From contig JAGOVR010000046.1 in the NCBI GenBank assembly GCA_018060635.1, positions 1 to 11,024 on the forward strand: a DNA stretch of 11,024 nt, written 5' to 3'. Below the pieces are notes generated by a model. The model saw only the letters and a list, made by a program, of their open reading frames with translations, searched no databases and was not told where the DNA came from. This document shows, piece by piece, positions 4,688 through 11,024 of the stretch. Numbering within the stretch: the stretch's first letter is position 1; the number at the start of each line of letters is the position of its first letter. This DNA is from Bacteriovoracaceae bacterium. GTDB lineage: Bacteria > Bdellovibrionota > Bacteriovoracia > Bacteriovoracales > Bacteriovoracaceae. The position numbers and the translations under genes are program-made.

Positions 4688-6873
4688 TTAGAACTTTAGA
4701 TTTTTCTCATGAAAAAGAATTAACCATAGACGAACTCATTCGTAGAATTCAAGTCTATCATACGACAGCTCCTATAGATTTAATTAAAAAAGCTTATACT
4801 TTTGCAGAGAAAGCTCATACAGAGCAAAAGCGCAGTTCAGGGGAAGCTTATATTGTCCATCCTTTAAATGTAGCGGCAACGTTAGTTAAATTGCGTATGG
4901 ATATTCCAAGTATTGTTTCTGCTCTTCTCCATGATGTTATGGAAGATTGTGATGTTGGGATAGCAGAGATAGAACAAGAATTTAATAAAGAAATTGGGCA
5001 AATCGTTTTAGGACTTACTAATATTGCTCGCATTCAGTTTAGAAGCAAAGAAGAAGGCCAAGCTGAAAATTTTAGAAAACTCGTTTTAGCTATGGCAAAA
5101 GATATTAGAGTGATCATTGTAAAATTAGCTGATCGTTTACACAATATGCGGACATTAGAGTATGTTTCAAAAGTAAAACAAACACTTAAGGCGCAAGAGA
5201 CATTGGATGTTTATGTTCCACTGGCAGGAAGATTAGGGATTCATACGTTAAAAGCCGAACTAGAAGATTTATGCTTAAGGTATTTAAAGCCAGAAGTTTA
5301 TTACAGGTTAGCAGAAAAAGTTGCTAAGAAAAAATCAGAAAGAGAACGTTATATAGAAAAAGTAAAAAGCTTGATTCAAGAGCATTTTAAGCAATATTCT
5401 ATTGAAGGTGATGTCACAGGACGTTCCAAACATTTTTATTCTATCTATAGAAAAATGCAAAATAGAGAAGTTGATTTTGATGATATTCATGATCTGCTTG
5501 CGTTTAGAATTATTGTGCAAAATATTACAGAATGTTATAAGTGCTTAGGTGTTTTGCATTCTGCTTTCACTCCGATTCCTGGTCGTTTTAAAGACTATAT
5601 TGCTATTCCTAAAGCTAATAACTATCAAAGTTTACATACAACAGTTATTGGGCCAGATGCTGAACGGATTGAAATGCAGATTAGAACTTATGAAATGCAT
5701 GAAGTGGCAGAGAAAGGAGTAGCGGCTCATTGGATGTACAAAGAAGGAACGACAGATCCTTCCAAATTAGAGTGGGTTCAACGTCTATTAGAATTTAATC
5801 AAGATATTGCTAGTAGTGCAGAATTTTTTGATACAGTGAAAGGCGACTTAGATTTAGGAGAGGTTTATGTTTTTACTCCTAATGGAGATGTTAAGGCGCT
5901 GTCTTTTGGTTCAACAGTTCTAGATTTTGCTTATGCTGTTCATAGTGAAGTGGGTAATCATTGCGTAGGGGTTAAGGTCAATGGAAAAATTGTCCCTCTT
6001 AAACATAAATTAAAATCAGGAGATACGGTTGAGGTTTTAACTAATAAAACGCAAGTTCCCTCTAAAGATTGGTTAAAAATTGCACAAACATCTAGAGCTA
6101 GAACTAAAATTAAGCAATGGTTACTACAAGTAGAAAGAGATAAAGATCATGAAACAGGACAAGAAATTTTAGAAAAAGCTCTTAAAATTTTCTCTACTTC
6201 CATGAAGGCTTTAGAGAAAAAAGGTGATTTAAGAAAAGTTTATGAAGAATATCATCTTAAAGATATGGAAGAACTCTATGTTCAAGTAGGGTCAGGAAAA
6301 ATTCTACTTAAAGATTTTTTTAAATTAATCCCTCATCTTAATAGTGAAATAGAAGGTCAGCAAAAAGAAGAACTTAAAGAGATTGATTCCTATGGGGAGC
6401 GTTTAAAATTACAAAGCCGAAAATCAGCAGGCAAAGATAATGCTATCTTTGTGGATGGTGCGGGCGATATTATGACCAGAATGGCGAAATGTTGTAATCC
6501 CATCCCTGGAGATCCCATTATTGGTTTTATTACCAAAGGCAGAGGGATTACCGTTCATACTATTAACTGCAAGAAAAAAGATATTACAGGAGATAGTACT
6601 CGGCAAATTGAAGTCTTATGGAATCCTGATTTTTCTTTCAAACATCCTGTGAATATTCGAGTGGTGTCGCATGATCGTCCTGGTATTTTAGCGCAAATTT
6701 CCAAACAGATTAATGGTATCGGTGTGAACATTCGTTCCGCTATTGCTAGATCTTTGTCTGATAAGAAAGGGAGTTTTATTTTCGAAGTAGAAGTTAAAGA
6801 TTATAGTGAACTTTTAAAAACTATCAGTACAGTGGAAGCGCTGGAAGATGTTATTAGTGTATCCCGTATCTAA
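4684..6873 (+). CDS. rel: Bifunctional (p)ppGpp synthetase/hydrolase (RelA/SpoT family, long RSH)
   Basis: A 729-aa long RSH protein that makes and degrades (p)ppGpp in the stringent response. The hydrolase domain (about 25-200) keeps the HD catalytic set: KRSSG (49-53), HP (59-60), HDVMED (83-88) and KLADRLHN (147-154), so hydrolysis should work. The synthetase domain (about 235-350) has GRSKHFYSIYRKM (246-258), YQSLHT (314-319) and the catalytic Glu in ERIEMQIRT (E330). It carries RFKD (301-304), the RXKD form of bifunctional Rel/SpoT, rather than the EXDD form of monofunctional RelA. TGS (about 393-455), the zinc-finger-like region with KCC (602-604) and C629, and ACT (about 655-729) follow. 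The start is GTG 4684 with AAGGGG 5 nt upstream, overlapping the gmk TGA. The stop overlaps that of the convergent gene. The name spoT would be equally fair. Confidence 0.96.
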   Translation: MIRTLDFSHEKELTIDELIRRIQVYHTTAPIDLIKKAYTFAEKAHTEQKRSSGEAYIVHPLNVAATLVKLRMDIPSIVSALLHDVMEDCDVGIAEIEQEFNKEIGQIVLGLTNIARIQFRSKEEGQAENFRKLVLAMAKDIRVIIVKLADRLHNMRTLEYVSKVKQTLKAQETLDVYVPLAGRLGIHTLKAELEDLCLRYLKPEVYYRLAEKVAKKKSERERYIEKVKSLIQEHFKQYSIEGDVTGRSKHFYSIYRKMQNREVDFDDIHDLLAFRIIVQNITECYKCLGVLHSAFTPIPGRFKDYIAIPKANNYQSLHTTVIGPDAERIEMQIRTYEMHEVAEKGVAAHWMYKEGTTDPSKLEWVQRLLEFNQDIASSAEFFDTVKGDLDLGEVYVFTPNGDVKALSFGSTVLDFAYAVHSEVGNHCVGVKVNGKIVPLKHKLKSGDTVEVLTNKTQVPSKDWLKIAQTSRARTKIKQWLLQVERDKDHETGQEILEKALKIFSTSMKALEKKGDLRKVYEEYHLKDMEELYVQVGSGKILLKDFFKLIPHLNSEIEGQQKEELKEIDSYGERLKLQSRKSAGKDNAIFVDGAGDIMTRMAKCCNPIPGDPIIGFITKGRGITVHTINCKKKDITGDSTRQIEVLWNPDFSFKHPVNIRVVSHDRPGILAQISKQINGIGVNIRSAIARSLSDKKGSFIFEVEVKDYSELLKTISTVEALEDVISVSRI

Positions 6874-8363
6874 TGTTTAACCCCAGCAGAAATTTGAGAT
6901 GATGGTAAAAAATTAGGATTTTTCTTTATAACATCCATGATATTGATCTTCGGAGGAGGAATCGTTGCCTTTTTTACTTGAGGATTTTTTTTAGGGATAG
7001 TGGGAGATTTTAAAACGATTTCCAAGATGGGCTCTTCTTTGATTTCAAACTTTATTGACTCTTCTTTTTTATTGAAGCTTTCAACAATCTCAATATTCTG
7101 GAATGGAGAATTCCGATCGAGATTAGAACAGACTTCTCGGTAGAAACTTTGTAAAATCTCAAATTCTTCATTAATGTGCAGCATCCCTTTTATATCCTTA
7201 CTTACGATAGTAGGTTCAAGGTTAAATTTAGCTTGTATATATTCAAAAGCTATATTTTCACTGCTCTGAAAATCAACAAGTAATCTGTAAAACAAAGGCT
7301 CATTTTCCCTTATTCCAAAAAGACCAAAAGGGGCAAAAAAGGTATGGCTAACATAATCTAATTGTGACTGTAATCGTTGATTAATGAGTTGATTGAGGGG
7401 GATGCTTGAACTTTTCTCCGCTATTTTTAATCTATTGGTATTACTCATGAAAGAAGATCTCTGGTTGTCCGTTAATTCAGTATCTTTAAACATTTCAGGA
7501 ACACTCAAGGTGAGACCCAACAGGCCACATCTTAAGGTGGTAACCTGTACTAAAAGGTTTTCGTCAAAAAGCATTTTTGCTTGAGAAATTAAATTTTGAG
7601 TTTCAGTATAGTTGTCTAAATTTTTATTGGATGAATTCCAAAAAGAGAATGTTTCAATTGCCGCTATTTTTGTTAAGGCTTTCTCCCTATTATAATTTAA
7701 ATATGAATTGTCTTGTGAATAAGGATAAAGTGCTTTTTCTATTGTCATTTCTTCATATTCATAAAGATAAAGAGATTGTATAAGCGTAGCTGCATATTTA
7801 AGGAATGCAGGGTCACTTTTACTTTTACTCATTTGAGAATTTAATTTTTGGCTTAAGGCATTGGTTTGCTCTCTGATGAAATCTTTATAATGAATAGAGT
7901 TAGAAATTAATTTTTTTTCTCTTTTAAGTCCTTGCCAAAAATGCAGAAATTCATGAACGATAACATCTGGGTTTTTTGCGACATCACTATCTTTTAAAAT
8001 AATAAGATGTCTATCACTAAGAGGTCTTTGTGATAACTCTCCATTTTGATAAGTAAATTCACCAGGGCTGATATAATAACCACCAGAAAAATCTTTTTCT
8101 TTATCCTCACTAAAATTTTTGTAAAATTCAATTATTTCCTTATCCACAGTAGACATTTGGCCATCAAGAATAATAATGACTAAATCATATTTAGCTCTCA
8201 TATCGTTCAATATGTTCTCTGGTGCCATGGAATAGTATCTTTTAATTTCTTCGTGAGGAATTTCAATTTCCCCCCAATTGTTTGCAGGAAATTGAAATAA
8301 GTCTTGAGCTAAGGCATTTTGAGTGAGCGCCAAAAAAATAAACAGCTTAATAAAATATTTCAT
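6870..8363 (-). CDS. Secreted putative zinc metallopeptidase (HEFLH), unrecognised family
   Basis: From ATG 8363 the product is 497 aa and opens with a Sec signal peptide: MKYFIKLF, a hydrophobic core, then a likely signal peptidase I site after ALA (ALA|QD, about residue 19). Residues 137-141 read HEFLH, preceded by hydrophobic DVIV and followed by FWQG, a classical zincin HExxH helix. The third ligand is not certain. The acidic stretch YEYEEM about 65 residues later (201-206) is a candidate for a gluzincin-like Glu. The middle is a long, mostly helical region without a motif I know. The last roughly 45 residues are Pro/Lys-rich (SPTIPKKNPQVKK, ATIPPPK), resembling a flexible linker or wall-binding tail. 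A GTG at 8381 would add six residues; neither start has a clear ribosome site. I infer periplasmic or extracellular proteolysis; the substrate is unknown. The motif could be non-catalytic. Confidence 0.8.
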   Translation of the reverse strand: MKYFIKLFIFLALTQNALAQDLFQFPANNWGEIEIPHEEIKRYYSMAPENILNDMRAKYDLVIIILDGQMSTVDKEIIEFYKNFSEDKEKDFSGGYYISPGEFTYQNGELSQRPLSDRHLIILKDSDVAKNPDVIVHEFLHFWQGLKREKKLISNSIHYKDFIREQTNALSQKLNSQMSKSKSDPAFLKYAATLIQSLYLYEYEEMTIEKALYPYSQDNSYLNYNREKALTKIAAIETFSFWNSSNKNLDNYTETQNLISQAKMLFDENLLVQVTTLRCGLLGLTLSVPEMFKDTELTDNQRSSFMSNTNRLKIAEKSSSIPLNQLINQRLQSQLDYVSHTFFAPFGLFGIRENEPLFYRLLVDFQSSENIAFEYIQAKFNLEPTIVSKDIKGMLHINEEFEILQSFYREVCSNLDRNSPFQNIEIVESFNKKEESIKFEIKEEPILEIVLKSPTIPKKNPQVKKATIPPPKINIMDVIKKNPNFLPSSQISAGVKH

Positions 8364-8398
8364 GAGAAATGTGTATAGCACAATGCGGCATAATAAGC

Positions 8399-8428
8399 AA
8401 TATAAATCAAATTTAAGAAAATAGACAA
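8399..8428 (-). promoter_or_regulatory. Candidate sigma-70-type promoter of the secreted zincin gene
   Basis: On the minus strand TTGTCT (8428-8423, 4/6 match to TTGACA) is followed after 18 bp by TATATT (8404-8399, 5/6 match to TATAAT). This would start transcription about 30 nt before ATG 8363. The whole gap 8364-8466 is strongly A/T, so chance matches are easy. Read-through from the DUF218 gene upstream is also possible, since no convincing terminator lies between. Confidence 0.35.
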
Positions 8429-8466
8429 GTTAAATTAGTAGGTTAAGAGATTAAAAATTAATTAAT

Positions 8467-9105
8467 TTAATCCCAAAGCAGTAGAATAAAAAGAGAGCGT
8501 AAAATTTTGAAAGGCTCTAAGAGCATAAGCCGCACTGACAATTTGTCATTATAGTCTGTAGGAATGCCTGTAAAATAAAACTCTTGGTTTTTTTCTTTTA
8601 ACAATTTATAAAAGATCATACGAATTCTTAAAATGTGATAGTCACTAGAGACAATTAAAACTCGTTTGAACTCAGGGTGCTTTTCTAAATAGCTTAGAGT
8701 GGAGAGAACATTCTCAATAGTATTATGAGAAACTTGTTCAATCTCAATCAGAGTAGGATCTCTTTGTAAAATAATATCACGACCTCTTGTTTTGAGTACA
8801 TGACGGGTAGAATTTTGGGGGTCCACACCACTGATAAAAAGAGGTGTTTGCCATTCAAAAGATTTATCTACCGCATAGGTGATTCGTCCCACACCGCCTG
8901 TGTAAGCTACAATAAGATCAGGATTTTTTTTAAAGATTTTTTCAGTAGTTTTTTCAGTTTGATTTCTGCCGTAGCGAGGAATGAGAAAAAGCATGAAAAG
9001 CCAAAGAAAAATAAGAGGAATAAAAAGTTTTAAAAATAAAATAAAAAAGTTATAAAATCCAGTGGGCTTTTTTCGTATAGTAAAAAGAACTTTATTCTTT
9101 TTCAT
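8467..9105 (-). CDS. DUF218 (YdcF/SanA-like) membrane-anchored protein
   Basis: A 212-aa protein with a basic N-terminus and one strong transmembrane segment at about residues 20-42, then a soluble domain expected in the periplasm. The domain shows the DUF218 layout: a hydrophobic strand ending in TGGVGRITYA (69-78), ISGVDP (91-96), the signature ExxxxSxNTxEN (E121-N132, reading EIEQVSHNTIEN) and VLIVSSDYHILR (149-160). E. coli relatives are YdcF, which binds S-adenosylmethionine in vitro, and SanA, linked to envelope barrier function. ElyC in the same superfamily affects peptidoglycan precursor metabolism. The biochemical role here is not known; an envelope-related one is the best guess. It is the last gene of the maeB unit and overlaps ridA by ATGA (9105-9102). 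Confidence 0.88.
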   Translation of the reverse strand: MKKNKVLFTIRKKPTGFYNFFILFLKLFIPLIFLWLFMLFLIPRYGRNQTEKTTEKIFKKNPDLIVAYTGGVGRITYAVDKSFEWQTPLFISGVDPQNSTRHVLKTRGRDIILQRDPTLIEIEQVSHNTIENVLSTLSYLEKHPEFKRVLIVSSDYHILRIRMIFYKLLKEKNQEFYFTGIPTDYNDKLSVRLMLLEPFKILRSLFILLLWD

Positions 9106-9473
9106 GTGCTGATCAGAAATTCAATTTCTATCAAGGCATTTTTAGGGAGTGCAGAAACTTGGATAGTACTGCGCACAGGATAAGGAGCTGTAAAGAAATT
9201 TTCGTAGGCTATGTTTACTTTGGAAAAAAAAGCAAGGTCAGTGACAAAGATAGAGCTTTTTACAATTTGTTTTCTTTGTAACTTATGATGTTGCAAAAAA
9301 TCATTCATATTTTTTAAAATTTGATTAAGTTGTTCTTCTAACGTTTCACCTAATTTTTGAGTGAGAGGATCTATTCCAATTTGCCCAGAGAGAAAAATGG
9401 TATTGTCATGTTTGATGGCATGAGAATAAGGGCCAACAGCTGGTGGCAGACCTATCGGTTCTAAAAAAGTCAT
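9102..9473 (-). CDS. ridA: RidA-family 2-iminobutanoate/2-iminopropanoate deaminase
   Basis: RidA (YjgF/YER057c/UK114) hydrolyses reactive enamine/imine intermediates released by PLP enzymes, protecting metabolism in the cytoplasm; it acts as a trimer. At 123 aa it is of typical length. Visible conserved parts are GPYSHA (14-19), SGQIG (29-33), the Q....N pair before the hydrophobic helix (around Q48/N55), the binding arginine in PVRSTIQV (R101), and E116 in LPKNALIEIE. R101 and E116 correspond to R105 and E120 of E. coli RidA, so the active-site set for imine hydrolysis looks complete. The start overlaps the malic enzyme stop (ATGA 9473-9470) and the end overlaps the DUF218 start, implying coupled translation in one operon. 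RidA genes sometimes lie near rel/spoT in other bacteria; here one gene and a strand switch separate them. Confidence 0.94.
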   Translation of the reverse strand: MTFLEPIGLPPAVGPYSHAIKHDNTIFLSGQIGIDPLTQKLGETLEEQLNQILKNMNDFLQHHKLQRKQIVKSSIFVTDLAFFSKVNIAYENFFTAPYPVRSTIQVSALPKNALIEIEFLIST

Positions 9474-11024
9474 ATTTTTTTCTCTTGTGCCATGAGAGCA
9501 GTGACTGTTGTCATATTGACAATTTCTTCAACAGTTGAAGTTCTTTGCACGATATTTATAGCTTTTTGCATAGAAGTAATAATAGGACCTACTGAAATGG
9601 CTTTGCCTAATTGAACAAGTAGTTTGTACGCAATATTGGCAGAGGCCAGATCAGGAAAGATAAGAACGTCTGCGGGTTTATCTAAAACAGAAAAATCAAA
9701 CATTTTGCGCATAAGAAATTCATTAACGGCAACATCTGCTTGCATTTCTCCATCCACTGTGAGGTTAGGAGCTTTCTTACGAGTGAGTTCTACAGCCTCA
9801 AGCATTTTAGTAGCTCTTGGGTGTTTACTAGAACCAAAATTGGAGAAACTTAAGAAAGCAACTCGAGGATCTTTGAGCATGAGTTTTTTATAAAGATTAG
9901 ATGAGGCAATCGCAATATCAGAAAGTTCTTCTCCGTTAGGGTCAACTTGCACGGTACAGTCAGCTAAAAAAACTACACGATTTTTAAAAGCTAAAATAAT
10001 TGTTCCACAAGCTTTACTATGATTTTCAGTAGGGATAACAGAGGCAATGGCCCTAAAGCATTCAGGATAATTTTGAGAAACGCCTGTAATCATTCCATCT
10101 ACAAATCCATTTTTTACTAGCATGGAGCCAAAATAATTTTCCTGAGTCATAAGCTCTCTGGCATAAGTCCAAGAAATTCCCTTGCGTTGGCGCATATGAT
10201 AAAGTTCATCAGAAAACTTCTCATAGCGATTATCTGTTTCGGGAGTTACAATTTCTAAATTTTTTAAATAAGGCATTCCAAAACGATCCATGCGCTCTAG
10301 AATCTCTTCTTTTTTTCCTAAAAGCACAGGAGTCACAATATTGTGTTCACTCACAATAGAAACCGCACGCAGGACTCGCTCGCTAATTCCTTCGGCAAAA
10401 GCAATACGGGGTTTTTGTTTTACAGAAATACGAGACTTAAGAGAGCGTACAAAAGCCGCTGTTGTTCCGAGTCTTTCTTCTAATTGCTGAGCATAGAGAT
10501 TAAGATCAGCAATTTGAATACGAGCTACACCTGAATCCATGGCGGCTTTGGCGACAGCAGGAGCAAGTTTAGTTAAAACTCTTTTATCAAAAGGTTTGGG
10601 AATAAGATAATTACGTCCAAATTTAAATTCTTCATTACCATAAGCCAAGCGAACATCTTCAGGCACTTCTTCTTTGGCAAGAGAAGCTAGCGCATAGATA
10701 GCCGCTAGTTTCATTTCTTCATTAATTTTAGAGGCACGCACATCTAAGGCACCTCTAAAAATAAAAGGAAATCCTAAAACATTATTCACTTGGTTAGGAT
10801 AATCAGATCTCCCTGTGGCCATAATCGCATCATCTCTGACTTCTGCGACTTCTTCAGGAAGAATTTCAGGATGAGGATTGGCCATCGCAAAAATGATAGG
10901 ATTTTTTGCCATAGTTTTTACCATATCTTTAGTCAGAACACCTTTCGCCGAACAGCCAATAAAAGCATCGGCATCTTTCATCGCATCGGCTAAAGTTCGC
11001 CTTGAGGTTTCCACCATGAATTCC
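9470..11024 (-). CDS. maeB: NADP-type malic enzyme with phosphotransacetylase-like C-terminal domain (5' part outside window)
   Basis: The C-terminal 517 residues of a MaeB-type hybrid malic enzyme, which oxidatively decarboxylates malate to pyruvate and CO2 with NADP+. Full-length members are about 750-770 aa, so about 240 residues lie beyond base 11024. ATG 11017 is internal: the frame stays open to the window edge (EF before it), and the sequence aligns mid-protein. The end of the NAD(P)-binding domain is recognised by ANPHPEILP, ATGRSDYPNQVNNVLGFPF, FRGALDVRA, INEEMKLAA and IPKPFD. From about residue 200 a phosphotransacetylase-like domain follows (RIAFAEGISERVLRA, then VFLADCTVQVDPNGEELSDI, and VDGEMQADVA, ending in IVNMTTVTALMAQ). 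In E. coli MaeB this domain has a regulatory role, responding to acetyl-CoA, rather than transferase activity. It is first in the unit with ridA and the DUF218 gene. Confidence 0.95.
   Translation of the reverse strand, partial: EFMVETSRRTLADAMKDADAFIGCSAKGVLTKDMVKTMAKNPIIFAMANPHPEILPEEVAEVRDDAIMATGRSDYPNQVNNVLGFPFIFRGALDVRASKINEEMKLAAIYALASLAKEEVPEDVRLAYGNEEFKFGRNYLIPKPFDKRVLTKLAPAVAKAAMDSGVARIQIADLNLYAQQLEERLGTTAAFVRSLKSRISVKQKPRIAFAEGISERVLRAVSIVSEHNIVTPVLLGKKEEILERMDRFGMPYLKNLEIVTPETDNRYEKFSDELYHMRQRKGISWTYARELMTQENYFGSMLVKNGFVDGMITGVSQNYPECFRAIASVIPTENHSKACGTIILAFKNRVVFLADCTVQVDPNGEELSDIAIASSNLYKKLMLKDPRVAFLSFSNFGSSKHPRATKMLEAVELTRKKAPNLTVDGEMQADVAVNEFLMRKMFDFSVLDKPADVLIFPDLASANIAYKLLVQLGKAISVGPIITSMQKAINIVQRTSTVEEIVNMTTVTALMAQEKKI

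Noticed and set aside
7393..7783. Two plus-strand open frames (63 and 68 aa) inside the secreted zincin gene
   Set aside because: Antisense to a gene with a signal peptide and motif; no Shine-Dalgarno and A/T-driven composition.
8449..8472. A 24-bp near-palindrome (GATTAAA arms) at the end of the DUF218 gene as a rho-independent terminator
   Set aside because: The stem is almost purely A/T and no U tract follows on the minus-strand transcript; in such A/T-rich sequence it is likely chance.
9624..10993. Three plus-strand open frames (66-89 aa) opposite maeB
   Set aside because: They mirror a strongly conserved enzyme and have no family similarity or ribosome sites.
11015..11017. ATG 11017 as the true start of a short malic enzyme
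   Set aside because: The frame continues to the window edge and the sequence aligns to the middle of MaeB, with the catalytic N-terminal domain expected upstream.

Overview
The window is a compact, AT-rich stretch of a Gram-negative-type bacterial chromosome. It carries ten genes: eight complete or near-complete in their expected form and two cut by the window edges (queC at the left, a MaeB-type malic enzyme at the right). The yicC-gmk-rel order, the sigma-54 activator with a degenerate FHA-like front end, the secreted putative zincin and the low GC would suit a former deltaproteobacterial lineage such as Bdellovibrionota. That is an inference from gene content and style; there is no rRNA or other decisive marker. 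No mobile element, tRNA, rRNA or CRISPR array was seen, and no gene-free stretch exceeds about 110 bases.

Layout. 1-507 (minus): 5' two thirds of queC (7-deazaguanine / queuosine pathway), preceded by a possible five-codon leader ORF. 585-872 (plus): unrecognised 95-aa helical protein, divergent from queC. 869-1791 (minus): engB (ribosome-assembly GTPase) overlapping a small two-helix membrane protein gene by ATGA. 1903-3180 (plus): sigma-54-type activator divergent from engB. 3255-6873 (plus): yicC-gmk-rel operon with 4-nt start/stop overlaps, behind a perfect TATAAT box. 6870-8363 (minus): secreted protein with an HEFLH zincin motif and a Pro/Lys-rich tail. 8467-11024 (minus): maeB-ridA-DUF218 (YdcF/SanA-like) operon, all joined by ATGA overlaps.

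How the genes relate. The yicC-gmk-rel unit joins RNA turnover, GMP-to-GDP phosphorylation and (p)ppGpp synthesis/hydrolysis. rpoZ, which commonly lies between gmk and spoT/rel in Proteobacteria, is absent. The maeB unit joins malate-to-pyruvate metabolism to RidA, which clears reactive enamine/imine intermediates, and to an envelope-associated DUF218 protein. The packing is extreme: five 4-nt start/stop overlaps, and two convergent gene pairs whose stop codons overlap in the same CTAA tetranucleotide.

Most of the window is ordinary housekeeping sequence. The points most worth a second look are the secreted putative metallopeptidase, the divergent FHA-like sigma-54 activator, the leader mini-ORF before queC, and the two small unrecognised proteins.
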